From Acidaminococcus sp. (GTDB lineage Bacteria > Bacillota > Negativicutes > Acidaminococcales > Acidaminococcaceae): DNA of 64,000 bases. Under the pieces are notes generated by a model. That model searched no databases, was not told the origin of the DNA, and saw nothing but the letters and a program-made list of their open reading frames with translations. The position numbers and the translations under genes are program-made. The DNA is taken from the NCBI GenBank assembly GCA_022482815.1, contig JAKVOM010000001.1, forward strand, positions 124,001 to 188,000, given 5' to 3'. Positions 19,248 through 27,704 of the stretch are shown here, piece by piece; position 1 is the first letter of the stretch; each line of letters starts with the position of its first letter.

Positions 19248-21068
19248 CTATTTCTGCGTAAGAACCGTCAATTTCTCTATCTCCGATTTTATTCGCCGAC
19301 ATTGCTCCAATTCCTCTAAAAATTTTTCATTTCCATCCTTTTCATAGCTTTCAGCCTGCTTGCTGTGCTTCTCATATTCCTTTTCGAGAGCCGCAATCTG
19401 CAGGCGGTTGAGACAATCCCGAAGCACCTGCGGCAGCGTCTCTTCCGCCACCTGAAGAGTCATAATCCTGGTCAGCTCGGCCGCTGCATCTCCCTGAAGA
19501 TCCTCAAAAAGATTCCGCGGATTCTGAAGCGTCCCTTCCTGTGACCGCTTTAAGAACGCCATGAAGATTTCCTGGCGTGCCGGAGAAGTAAAACTGTCCT
19601 TGTGGGCAATCCCCTCCTGGGAAGCGTCCGGCCGATACCCATTCAGAAAAGCAAGCAGCACGCAGCGCTCCGCCTGTTCAGTGGGATTGGTGATCTTCAT
19701 CTTTCTCTGAGTGAGCCACTCCGGATTAAATGGCTTCTTGTTTCCGTTTCCGCGGTGGGTAAGTTTGCGGTATTCGCTCTGGATCTGTCCTTCATCAATA
19801 TTCAGTGTGCGGGCTAATGCCCTGATCCTTTCCCCGACTTCCACATCACTTTGGCAGTCGAGGAAAAAAGGCAAGATTTCCGCTACGGCATTCACCTTGC
19901 CCGACAGGGTATCGATATCGTAGTGGGAAAGCGCCGTCTGCACTTCATAATCAATGCCGCCCAGCGCACTCTGCACGAGTGCTTCAAAAGCTTCCCTGCC
20001 CTCTTTACGGATGAATTCATCGGGATCCTTTCCATCGGTCACGTGCATGACCTTCACGGAAAGTCCCGCCTTGAGGCCTAACGGAATCGCCCTCATCGCG
20101 GCATTCCGCCCGGCCTGATCGCTGTCAAAACAGAAAATCACTTCCGGTGTCAGGCGTTTCAGGAGTCTTGCCTGATCGGTCGTAAAGGCAGTTCCCATTG
20201 ACGCCACGGCCCACGGTATACCCGCTGCATGAAGGCTGATGGCATCCATATGACCTTCCACAATCAGTGCCTGCTGCCGTTTACGGATGAACGGTGCCGC
20301 CCGATCCAGTCCAAAAAGCAATTTTCCTTTATGGAACCAGGGTGTCTCCCCGGTATTCATGTATTTGGCAGGAGAGGCATCCTTATTCAAGATACGCCCC
20401 GTAAACCCGACAACGTGTCCGCGCGGATTCTTGATGGGAATCATGATGCGCTCCCTGAATTTATCATACACCCCACTGCCGTGCGTGCGCTGATTGACAA
20501 GCCCCGCCTGGAGCAGTACAGCCTCGGGAACGCCTCGCTTTTCAAGAGCTTTATGCATCGCCTCAAAATCAGGCGGCGCCATCCCCAGCGTAAAGGACTC
20601 AATGATATCGCTGCCGATGCCGCGCCCGGCGAGGTAAGCAATGCCCTGCTGCCCATAATGAGTCTTTGTCAGGCATGCGTGGAAAAAGCGCATGGCCAGT
20701 TCATTGGCATTCATAACCGCCTTGGTTTCCTTCTCCCGACGCATTTCCTCCGCTGTCTTGGCCGGAGCCGGAATAGGAATGCCATACTTATTGGCCAGGA
20801 TTTTCAGGGCCTCCGGAAATTCAACGTGATCCCGTTTCATGACAAACGTAAATACGTCGCCGCCCGCTCCGCAGCCGAAGCAGTGGAAGAAGCCGCGTTC
20901 CGGATTGACTGTAAAAGAAGGCGTCTTTTCATTATGAAAAGGACAGCATCCCCAGAAACGAGTTCCCTTCTTTTTGAGATCCACCGTTTCCGAAACTACA
21001 CTGACAATATCCGCCGCCTGGCGAACTTTCTCTTTGAAGTTTTCGTACTGTTCCTTCATATCTGTCAT
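19248..21068 (-). CDS. dnaG: DNA primase
   Basis: Synthesises RNA primers at the replication fork (606 aa). The N-terminal CHC2 zinc ribbon is visible ([11 protein letters not shown]…[12 protein letters not shown], residues 40-65). The catalytic core and TOPRIM domain follow, with IVEGHMDAI (metal Glu) and FDSDQAG (Asp pair) at about 270-330. The C-terminal part (430-606) is the DnaB-interacting region and is Lys/Glu-rich at the end. ATG 21068 follows AGGTGA by six bases; ATG 21059 is possible. A terminator-like hairpin and a shared operator-like motif precede it, so control of the dnaG-rpoD operon may occur in this leader. Confidence 0.97.
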   Translation of the reverse strand: MTDMKEQYENFKEKVRQAADIVSVVSETVDLKKKGTRFWGCCPFHNEKTPSFTVNPERGFFHCFGCGAGGDVFTFVMKRDHVEFPEALKILANKYGIPIPAPAKTAEEMRREKETKAVMNANELAMRFFHACLTKTHYGQQGIAYLAGRGIGSDIIESFTLGMAPPDFEAMHKALEKRGVPEAVLLQAGLVNQRTHGSGVYDKFRERIMIPIKNPRGHVVGFTGRILNKDASPAKYMNTGETPWFHKGKLLFGLDRAAPFIRKRQQALIVEGHMDAISLHAAGIPWAVASMGTAFTTDQARLLKRLTPEVIFCFDSDQAGRNAAMRAIPLGLKAGLSVKVMHVTDGKDPDEFIRKEGREAFEALVQSALGGIDYEVQTALSHYDIDTLSGKVNAVAEILPFFLDCQSDVEVGERIRALARTLNIDEGQIQSEYRKLTHRGNGNKKPFNPEWLTQRKMKITNPTEQAERCVLLAFLNGYRPDASQEGIAHKDSFTSPARQEIFMAFLKRSQEGTLQNPRNLFEDLQGDAAAELTRIMTLQVAEETLPQVLRDCLNRLQIAALEKEYEKHSKQAESYEKDGNEKFLEELEQCRRIKSEIEKLTVLTQK

Positions 21069-21088
21069 GACGCTTCACCTATATCGCC

Positions 21089-21131
21089 TAAAAAAGCCTC
21101 CGCTGCCGGGAGTCCCGCAGGACGGAGCCTT
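21089..21131 (-). terminator. Terminator-like hairpin in the dnaG-rpoD leader
   Basis: On the minus strand a GC-rich hairpin (CTGC-GGG-ACT-CCC-G-GCAG, closed by CTCCG/CGGAG) is followed by T6, ending 21 bases before the dnaG ATG. No gene lies upstream on this strand, so it could attenuate the operon's own transcript. Confidence 0.75.
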
Positions 21132-21152
21132 TTCAGTATCATATATCAACTC

Positions 21153-21167
21153 ACTAGTGTATACTAT
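21153..21167 (-). promoter_or_regulatory. Operator-like motif upstream of dnaG
   Basis: The minus strand reads ATAGTATACACTAGT, identical over 15 bases to the site overlapping the ppsA promoter. The core TAGTATACACTA is nearly palindromic. No consensus -35/-10 pair could be assigned confidently around it. Confidence 0.6.
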
Positions 21168-21372
21168 TCTACACTTTTGTGCAGTTTCCTTCTTTAAAAA
21201 GGGAAAAAGTACCCGGCAGGGCATTCGTCTGAAATCGAATGATCCGTGTGCCCTTATTCCAAGGCAGCTTTTTGCACAAGGCAAAAATAATTTTGATTTT
21301 CTTTTTTCACATACTTTTTTCTGAAATTGCGGTATAATATCAAGGATTATTTTTATAGAAAGGAATTTACCG

Positions 21373-21849
21373 ATGAAACATTTTCTCTTGATATTTATAT
21401 CTGCACTGATGCTTTTTGCCGGCACCGCCTTTGCGGCAAAACCGGAAATCCGCTATGACCACCAGGAATTCAATCCGGATACCATGAGCTACGTCCTTAC
21501 GGGAAATGTATCCGTAGCCGTCAATGATCGGACTATTACGGCAGATAAAGCCGTTGTATCGTTCCTTACCAATGATGTCCGTGCCTCCGGCCATATCAAA
21601 CTGGTGCAGGAAGACATTACCTTTACGGGAAAAGAAGCCTATGTAAGCGGAGCCAGTCACTCGGCTGAAATCACAGGGCCGCTCCGTTTCACCCAGGGCG
21701 ATACCGTCATTACAGCAAATCGGGGAACTTTCAACTGGGAAACGAAAGAAGCTAAATTTATCGGAGACGTTGTCTGCAAAAAGGATAAGGAAACCCTGAA
21801 ACAGGATTCTCTGACCTATAACGTAAAAACCAGGCAAATTAAAAAGTAA
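21373..21849 (+). CDS. LptA/OstA-like periplasmic LPS-transport protein
   Basis: Exported protein of 158 aa: signal peptide 1-21 (MKHFLLIFISALMLFAGTAFA), then a repetitive beta-strand-rich OstA-like domain. Alternating segments such as YVLTGNVSVAVNDRTITADKA and SAEITGPLRF fit the beta-jellyroll of LptA, which bridges LPS from inner to outer membrane. This supports a diderm envelope. It has its own transcription start (TATAAT at 21333-21338) and AAAGGA ribosome-binding site. It is divergent from dnaG and convergent with the nitrilase-like gene, with no LptB/LptC partner in view. Confidence 0.83.
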   Translation: MKHFLLIFISALMLFAGTAFAAKPEIRYDHQEFNPDTMSYVLTGNVSVAVNDRTITADKAVVSFLTNDVRASGHIKLVQEDITFTGKEAYVSGASHSAEITGPLRFTQGDTVITANRGTFNWETKEAKFIGDVVCKKDKETLKQDSLTYNVKTRQIKK

Positions 21850-21897
21850 CGACGACATAATAGCCGTTACCTTCCGAAATGCCAAGCGAAACTATGA

Positions 21898-22143
21898 AAA
21901 TAAAAAGGCGCTTTTAGCCTTTTGCTTATGGCATTTAGCATTGGATTGGTACTATCTTCCGCCACTTCGTGGCCTCCTCCTTCCGACTGCGTGGAAGGAG
22001 GTCCCAAAGGAATACCAAACCTGACGGCTTGGTTTAATGAAAGGCAATTTTTCTTCCATGAGCGACCCGCGGCCAGCGACCGGCGACCGGCGTAAAAAAG
22101 GGCTGTGAAATCATGCGTGTGCATGATTTCACAGCCCTTTTTT
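21898..22143 (+). repeat. Composite intergenic element, copy A1 (includes terminator)
   Basis: Modules in order: AAAGGCGCTTTTAGCC…GGCATTTAGC; an inserted type-B hairpin unit (21964-22036); GCAATTTTTCTTCCA; a GC-rich GCGACC-repeat block (22061-22092); and a terminator hairpin GGGCTGTGAAATCATGC with its partner (22094-22143). The same order is found at 43941-44190 and, inverted, at 54734-54910. It separates convergent lptA and nitrilase-like genes, so its hairpin terminates both. Confidence 0.8.
21964..22036 (+). repeat. Type-B intergenic repeat, copy 1
   Basis: About 73 bp with two hairpins: CCTTCC-N8-GGAAGG and CCAAACC-TGACG-GCTTGG. Related copies at 34349-34419 and, with an extra insert, 33750-33915. 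Confidence 0.75.
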
Positions 22144-22149
22144 AACTTT

Positions 22150-22944
22150 TCACCGATAACATTCCGGTCTTCTCAGTCCCAGGAAGGGATATTTTTTCTT
22201 CCATTCGCCGGCTTCAGATAAATTGAGAGACACGGTAATCAGTTCTTCCTTGTCTCCTGCTTTATAGAGAACTTCACCGCTCGGATGGGTCACAAGGGAT
22301 TCACCCGCAAAAACTACATTTCCCTCTTTGCCGACACGATTGCACATAGCTATAAACACCCTGTTCTGCATGGATAGTACCTGAATTTCGCTTTGAAACA
22401 AAGCCAGAGGTTCACTTTTTAAATTAGCCGTAGGAATAATAACCAGATCGGCGCCCAATGCTGCACAGGTGCGTACACTTTCAGGAAAATGCCGGTCAAA
22501 ACAAATTACGATGCCAACCTTTCCAAAGGGAGTGGTAAATACCTTGAACCCATCCCGTGAAGGAGCATAGTAGTCGGTTTCATAAAACTCAGGCGCCCGA
22601 AAAATATGAACCATCGTGGCGATATCGACGAGCTGCCCGTCAGGATCAATCCACAAAGAGGAATCATACCGTTTTCCGTCATCCAGTTGAAGATAGAGAT
22701 TGGGAGACAAGTAATAATGATACTGCTGAGCTTTTTTTCTGAGCCGCGCGACCTCCTCACCATCCGGTTTCATCAGATATTGCTCCGCATTGCGATGAGG
22801 ATACTGAGGGAAAAACGGCGAGTATTGGATTTCAGGGAAAAAGAGTAAATCGGAATCCCCGGCTGCATCACAAAATTCCATTGTTTTCTTTTCGTTGGAC
22901 TTAATATCATCTGTCATCTGAATCTGAGCCATACTTAATTTCAT
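22150..22944 (-). CDS. Nitrilase-superfamily protein lacking the usual catalytic lysine
   Basis: Carbon-nitrogen hydrolase fold protein (264 aa). The Glu region (FFPEIQYS, about residue 38) and the nucleophile region (GIVICFDRHFPES, Cys near 148) are present. The segment that normally reads Y-R-K-x-H reads A-T-M-V-H here, so methionine replaces the catalytic lysine; the downstream FRAPEFYETDYYAPS still matches the N-carbamoylputrescine amidase/omega-amidase layout. Function is therefore uncertain: altered amidase or a non-catalytic binder. It lies 15 bases after a YfcC carrier and belongs to the LysR-linked amidohydrolase operon. GAGGGG precedes the ATG. Confidence 0.82.
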   Translation of the reverse strand: MKLSMAQIQMTDDIKSNEKKTMEFCDAAGDSDLLFFPEIQYSPFFPQYPHRNAEQYLMKPDGEEVARLRKKAQQYHYYLSPNLYLQLDDGKRYDSSLWIDPDGQLVDIATMVHIFRAPEFYETDYYAPSRDGFKVFTTPFGKVGIVICFDRHFPESVRTCAALGADLVIIPTANLKSEPLALFQSEIQVLSMQNRVFIAMCNRVGKEGNVVFAGESLVTHPSGEVLYKAGDKEELITVSLNLSEAGEWKKKYPFLGLRRPECYR

Positions 22945-22959
22945 AGAAATCCCCTCTTT

Positions 22960-24360
22960 TTACCGGTAACCAATAGCCATAGCAACCATCAGGAAGATAA
23001 TCGCCTGCACAAAGAAAATGAAAACTAAGGGTAAAATAAATTTTTCCCACTTGGAAAAAGGTACTCTCCCAAAGCCAAGAGCAAGCATCAGAACACCTAA
23101 TAGGGGCGTACACAGATTGGTCAATGCATCGCCAAACTGATAGGCCAAAATAGCTACCTGGGATTCGATTCCAACAATTTGGGCAATTGGAAGTACAATC
23201 GGCATCACAATCAGAGCTTTTCCTGATCCGGAAGGAATAACGAGGTTAATCAACATGATTACAATCAGAATACCAATAACGGTAACTTGTTGTGGAAGAC
23301 CGTTCAAGGGACTGGATAAATAGTATATGATGGTATCCATGATTTTCCCTTTTGTAAGAATCCAGGATACACTGTACGCTACACCCATGACCATGCAGGC
23401 ACTTGTCATCCCCGATACGCCTTTAATAAATTCTTCCGTAATTCCATTGACGTCTAGTCCGCTGCATATACCCGCTATGATTCCTATCATAACGAAAATA
23501 GCGGCCAAGTTAACAAGGTTCCATTTCCAGTTCATGGAACCATACACATATACCACAATTCCGAGTACCAGTGACAGCAAAACAATGGCATGCTTTTTGC
23601 CAAAAGACTGCCCTTCAAATTCTGAAGCATCAAATGCAAGGCCTTCCTGATTAATAGAAGCCACCAGACTTTTAGCAGGATTTTTCTTTACACGTTTCGC
23701 ATAAGCCAGCACGTAAATTAATCCGGTAATAGGAATGACCACAAACATAATCATTCTAAGCCCAATTCCTGAATAAATAGGGAGCCCGGCAATATTCTGG
23801 GCAATTGCGACAGTAAAGGGATTGGTTGGTCCTGCCGCAAACCCTGCAATTCCCCCAACGATAGCAATAGCAACCCCAACTATGGCATCATAGCCAAGTC
23901 CTATTGCAATAGAAATGGCCAGCGGCATGAAAGGAATGGCCCCTTCGATAAGACCGAGGAATCCGCCCATCAGCGTGAAAATAAGGTATAGGAAAATGAG
24001 AATCAAGTCACCGCGTTCTGACCCGAGGTAATCAATCAGCCGTGCAATCCCGATATTAAGGGCACCCGACTTCGTTATACATCCCATTCCCCCTCCGACG
24101 AGGGCCACAAAGAAGATAACTGTAGCGCCGCCGATCAGACCGCTTGGTACTGCAAGAAAGATATCATAGAAACTTACATGAGGAGCATCAATAAAGGAAA
24201 ACGAATTAGGATTTACAATAGACCGGCCATTCTCAATTACCCGCTCGTATGCTCCCGGAGGGATAATATAAGTGAGGATAGCTGCGGCAATGATCATGAA
24301 AAACAAAAGAGCTACCGCATTCAAAGGCTTATGTTCTTTATTATTTTTTTGAGCTGCCAT
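22960..24360 (-). CDS. YfcC-family carrier (intact)
   Basis: Inner-membrane transporter of 466 aa with about twelve hydrophobic segments, belonging to the YfcC/anaerobic C4-dicarboxylate-carrier group, where several members carry amino acids or peptides. Conserved motifs: ILTYIIPPGAYERV at the N-terminus, GPTNPFTVAIAQNIAGLP mid-protein and NLVIPSGSGKALIVMPI near residue 385. Twelve bases separate it from the amidohydrolase and 15 from the nitrilase-like gene, so uptake and hydrolysis of one amide-type substrate is a reasonable inference. It is the intact paralogue of the IS-broken gene at 8052-11260. Confidence 0.9.
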   Translation of the reverse strand: MAAQKNNKEHKPLNAVALLFFMIIAAAILTYIIPPGAYERVIENGRSIVNPNSFSFIDAPHVSFYDIFLAVPSGLIGGATVIFFVALVGGGMGCITKSGALNIGIARLIDYLGSERGDLILIFLYLIFTLMGGFLGLIEGAIPFMPLAISIAIGLGYDAIVGVAIAIVGGIAGFAAGPTNPFTVAIAQNIAGLPIYSGIGLRMIMFVVIPITGLIYVLAYAKRVKKNPAKSLVASINQEGLAFDASEFEGQSFGKKHAIVLLSLVLGIVVYVYGSMNWKWNLVNLAAIFVMIGIIAGICSGLDVNGITEEFIKGVSGMTSACMVMGVAYSVSWILTKGKIMDTIIYYLSSPLNGLPQQVTVIGILIVIMLINLVIPSGSGKALIVMPIVLPIAQIVGIESQVAILAYQFGDALTNLCTPLLGVLMLALGFGRVPFSKWEKFILPLVFIFFVQAIIFLMVAMAIGYR

Positions 24361-24372
24361 AATATTCCCCTC

Positions 24373-25611
24373 CTACTTCAAACGTCCATGATTCAGATCG
24401 TCAAGGAGGTGCAGTGCATTATTTACATGCATTCGTACACCACCGGATAAGACCTTTGGATCAAGGTGAAAATAAGGACTGTGAAGAGGAGGTTGGTTTT
24501 TCTCAGTACCAATGCCAAACCAGAAATAAACACCCGGGACATGTTCCAGGAAGCAGCCGCAGTCCTCACTCGTCATAGATGGAACATCCGTATAATCTAC
24601 GTGTTCAGCACCCAGGAGATTGCGGCAATAGTCAGCAACTCGTGCCGAATAGTCAACGTTATTGAGGACTGCCGTATAGAATTTATGTCGTTCTACCTTG
24701 CCCTTGCAGCGTCCCGCCTGCGCTATATGACTTACTATTTCTTCCATGCGGGCAGCAATGTGCTCTCTGACCGTACTATTGAAGTTTCTATAGGTTCCCT
24801 CCAAATGCACCTGATTGCAGACAGCATTCCATACCGCGCTTGGAGTATTGCAGACACCAATCGTAAAAGCACTTGTTTCGTAAGCAGGAATCTCTCGTGC
24901 CGAAACCATATACAGTTCATTAATAATTTGAGCTGCCACAGGAAGTGGATCGACAGCTTTATGGGGCATAGCACCGTGCCCGCCTTTTCCATAAATATCA
25001 ATCGTAAACCAATCACTGGACGAAGCTGCGTATTTTTTGGAAATCTGGACATTGCCGAATGGGATGGAGGGCTGCACGTGCATAACCAGACATGCATCCA
25101 CACCATCCAGTACATGATCTTGAATCATCTGAAGGGCGCCGCCCTGGACGGAAGTGTCATAACCATTTTGTTTAAGGAGTTCCCACGCATCAGAAGGAGT
25201 CCCTTCCTCAGCCGGCTGAAAAACGAAGCGAATTTTGCCGGAAAAACTTTCTTTGTGTTTTGCAAGAATTTTAGCAGCTCCCAGCAGCATCGTTACATGA
25301 GAATCATGACCGCAGCCATGCATAAGTCCCGAATTTTTTGATTTCCAAGGGACGTCAGATTTTTCCTCAATTTCCAAGCAGTCCATGTCAGCACGGATCA
25401 TTAAGGTCTTACCTTGTTTTCCTGAGTCAAGGTCACCTACTACACCAGTTAATCCAACACCAGTCTTAACATCCAATCCATACGACTTAAGCTCCTGCGC
25501 TATAAATGCAGCAGTGCGCACTTCATGAAATCCTTTTTCGGGGCATTCATGGAACATCTTATAATGCTGCTCCAATTCGCCTTGCATTTCGATGATTTCA
25601 CTTTCAAACAT
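24373..25611 (-). CDS. M20D amidohydrolase in the LysR-linked operon
   Basis: Zinc-type amidohydrolase of 412 aa: RADMDCLEI, HGCGHDSHV, QPAEEGTPSD, VMHVQPS, lid motif GHGAMPHKA, and MTSEDCGCF. Compared with its paralogues here it has a roughly 25-residue insertion after the catalytic Glu pair (around residues 155-185), which may shape the substrate pocket. Start 25611 is chosen because AAGGGG lies eight bases upstream; the frame runs open to 25677 but that part overlaps the palindromic operator region. First gene of amidohydrolase-yfcC-nitrilase. Confidence 0.9.
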   Translation of the reverse strand: MFESEIIEMQGELEQHYKMFHECPEKGFHEVRTAAFIAQELKSYGLDVKTGVGLTGVVGDLDSGKQGKTLMIRADMDCLEIEEKSDVPWKSKNSGLMHGCGHDSHVTMLLGAAKILAKHKESFSGKIRFVFQPAEEGTPSDAWELLKQNGYDTSVQGGALQMIQDHVLDGVDACLVMHVQPSIPFGNVQISKKYAASSSDWFTIDIYGKGGHGAMPHKAVDPLPVAAQIINELYMVSAREIPAYETSAFTIGVCNTPSAVWNAVCNQVHLEGTYRNFNSTVREHIAARMEEIVSHIAQAGRCKGKVERHKFYTAVLNNVDYSARVADYCRNLLGAEHVDYTDVPSMTSEDCGCFLEHVPGVYFWFGIGTEKNQPPLHSPYFHLDPKVLSGGVRMHVNNALHLLDDLNHGRLK

Positions 25612-25671
25612 GGATAAAACCCCTTTCTTGCCTCCTACGAGAGAAACCACATTGAATTGTGCGCGCACTTT

Positions 25672-25685
25672 ACACAATATTGTGT
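25672..25685. promoter_or_regulatory. Palindromic operator candidate, ACACAATATTGTGT
   Basis: Perfect 14-bp palindrome 61-74 bases upstream of the amidohydrolase start and downstream of the LysR gene. It is a candidate site for the adjacent LysR regulator or a global factor. Confidence 0.55.
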
Positions 25686-25753
25686 TTTTTAATTCATATC
25701 CACATTGTCTGTATTAATTATCTCACCGGTGACTACATTTGTATAATACTTAA

Positions 25754-25804
25754 AATTGGCAAATCACCATAGATTAAATCTATTTTTTAGGTGATTTGCC
25801 AATT
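25754..25804. terminator. Large inverted repeat after the LysR gene (probable terminator)
   Basis: Arms of 15 bp (AATTGGCAAATCACC and its complement) enclose a second perfect palindrome ATAGATT-A-AATCTAT. It lies 23 bases past the LysR stop. It can terminate the LysR transcript, but T-runs are short and the nested symmetry is unusual for a plain terminator. Confidence 0.65.
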
Positions 25805-25826
25805 AAATTACACGTTTTAAATTTGC

Positions 25827-26759
25827 TTAATCCTTTTTACTCATATTTTTTTCTTTATACTCCTTGATGTATTTTTGTAAGGTCTCAAGATAAGCTTTTG
25901 CGTAGCGACTGGGAACTACATCCTTACGCATAATTGTTCCTATTCTCATGTAGTCATCAACGGCCAGAGGCTTTACCACCACATGTTCACCATTCAAATC
26001 CGCTCCGAGGACTCCTGAACTAATCGTGTAGCCATTAAGTCCTACTGCAAGATTAAATAATGATGCTCTATCATGGACGTGAATCTCTTTTTTATGTTTC
26101 ATAGCAGGCAAAATCTCTTCCCATAGGTAAAATGCATCATGTTCGCCCTGGTCAAAAGTAAAGCACGGATAGGGTTCCAAATCTTTGAGCGTCAGCACTT
26201 TTTTATGAATAAGAGGATGTTTCTTACTGATGAATACGTGAGGTTTAGCAACAAATAATTCTGTGAATCTTAAATTATTTTGATTCAGAAGTTTTTCAAT
26301 ATATTTCTTGTTAGCGTCATTCATAAACAAAATGCCGACTTCACTGCGCAAAGTACTCACATCATGAATGACATCATATGTGCTTGTTTCCAGAATCGTA
26401 AAATCATATTCTTCCACATTATACTGACGAATCAAATCCACAAAAGCATTCACAGCAAAGGCATAATGCTGACATGATACTGAAAATTTTGGAGCCTGCA
26501 TTTCCGTATGAAGATATTGTTCCTCAACCATACTGACCTGTTCGAGAATTTGACGGGCATAACGAAGGAAACGGGTTCCCTCAGGTGTAACAGAAATCCC
26601 GTGTTTATTTCTTGCAAATAGTATGATTCCCAGTTCATTCTCTAAAAGGTGGATTGCATGGGTCAAACTTGGCTGACTAATATATAATTTTTTGGCTGCC
26701 TCCGTAATGTTTCCAACCTCTGCAACCATTACAATATAGCGCAGCTGTTTCAGAGTCAT
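25827..26759 (-). CDS. LysR-family transcriptional regulator
   Basis: DNA-binding regulator of 310 aa with an N-terminal winged helix-turn-helix (MTLKQLRYIVMVAEVGNITE, then SQPSLTHAIHLLENELG, residues 1-60) and a LysR substrate-binding domain (about 90-295) of the CysB/CynR-like fold. Start 26759 has GGGGGGA seven bases upstream; the open frame to 26798 is not conserved-looking. It is transcribed in the same direction as, and just ahead of, the amidohydrolase-yfcC-nitrilase genes rather than divergently, and probably controls them. The inducer is unknown. Confidence 0.92.
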   Translation of the reverse strand: MTLKQLRYIVMVAEVGNITEAAKKLYISQPSLTHAIHLLENELGIILFARNKHGISVTPEGTRFLRYARQILEQVSMVEEQYLHTEMQAPKFSVSCQHYAFAVNAFVDLIRQYNVEEYDFTILETSTYDVIHDVSTLRSEVGILFMNDANKKYIEKLLNQNNLRFTELFVAKPHVFISKKHPLIHKKVLTLKDLEPYPCFTFDQGEHDAFYLWEEILPAMKHKKEIHVHDRASLFNLAVGLNGYTISSGVLGADLNGEHVVVKPLAVDDYMRIGTIMRKDVVPSRYAKAYLETLQKYIKEYKEKNMSKKD

Positions 26760-26795
26760 CGCTTCTATCCCCCCTACATCTGGAATTCCAAAAAA

Positions 26796-26835
26796 CAAAG
26801 GGTCATTGCATTTTAATTAAGATGCAACAACCCTT
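26796..26835 (-). terminator. Terminator of ppsA-ccpN-ppsR
   Basis: AAGGGTTGTTGCAT pairs with ATGCAATGACCCTT on the minus strand, followed by a T-rich tract. It sits between ppsR and the LysR start. Confidence 0.85.
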
Positions 26836-26882
26836 CTCAATACAAATGAGAATAATAGATTTTTTCAATTTCTACCGGAACG

Positions 26883-27704
26883 TCAATAATCGAAATTAAA
26901 GTTCTTCCGTAGATATTCCAAAATCAGGCTCGCCGTTTCCTCGATAGCTCGGTTCGTTACGTTGATGATTTTGCAGTGCAGACGCTGCATAACGGCCTGG
27001 GCATATTCAAGTTCCTCAGAAATCCGGTGGATATCCGCGTAATTAGCGCCGTCCGTCAGTCCCATTGCCTTAAGACGGGCCAGACGAATTTCGTTTAATT
27101 TATACGGATCGATAAGCAGTCCGATAATCCGGTTAGCCGGCACCTTGAACAATTCTTCTGGCGGCGGAATCTCCGGCACCAGAGGCACGTTGGCTACCTT
27201 CAGCTGCTTATTGGCCAGATACATGGAAAGCGGTGTCTTTGATGTACGGGAAACCCCGATGATGACGATATCCGCTTTGGTGAGTCCCCACGGGTTCTTG
27301 CCGTCATCATATTTGATAGCAAATTCAACGGCAGCCACGCGCTTAAAATACTCATGGTCCATGGCGTGGATCAATCCAGGCTGGTTTTTCGGCAATAGCC
27401 CCGACGTTTTTTCGATGGCTTTCAATACCGGCCCCAAAATGTCCACAGTTTCAACGCCTTTTTCCTCCGCTTCTTTAGCAATTGCTTCCCGAATATCCGG
27501 TGAAACAATCGTATAGCAGACGATTGCATTTTGTTCCTTAGCTTCCTGCATCAGTTTTTCGATTTGTTCGGTACTATTGACGTAAGGAATACGGATAATA
27601 TCGAATTTTTCCTGCACAAACTGACTTGTCGTTGCCCGTACCACTGACTCAGACGTTTCGCCAATGGAATCAGAGATGGCATAAATAATAGGTGCTTTAG
27701 CTAT
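26883..27704 (-). CDS. ppsR: Pyruvate-dikinase/PEP-synthase regulatory protein, non-standard start
   Basis: Bifunctional ADP-dependent kinase and Pi-dependent pyrophosphorylase of the YqfL/PpsR (DUF299) family, which inactivates and reactivates PEP synthase or pyruvate phosphate dikinase by threonine phosphorylation. Hallmarks: YAISDSIGETSE at the N-terminus, the P-loop-like GVSRTSKTPLSMYLA, and KVANVPLVPE. The homologous region begins at AKAPIIYAISD, but no ATG, GTG, TTG or CTG lies in frame between the ribosome-binding site AGGAG and that point. The best-spaced codon is ATA at 27704 (six bases), with ATC at 27707 as alternative. It overlaps the ccpN stop by a few bases. Confidence 0.9.
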   Translation of the reverse strand: MAKAPIIYAISDSIGETSESVVRATTSQFVQEKFDIIRIPYVNSTEQIEKLMQEAKEQNAIVCYTIVSPDIREAIAKEAEEKGVETVDILGPVLKAIEKTSGLLPKNQPGLIHAMDHEYFKRVAAVEFAIKYDDGKNPWGLTKADIVIIGVSRTSKTPLSMYLANKQLKVANVPLVPEIPPPEELFKVPANRIIGLLIDPYKLNEIRLARLKAMGLTDGANYADIHRISEELEYAQAVMQRLHCKIINVTNRAIEETASLILEYLRKNFNFDY

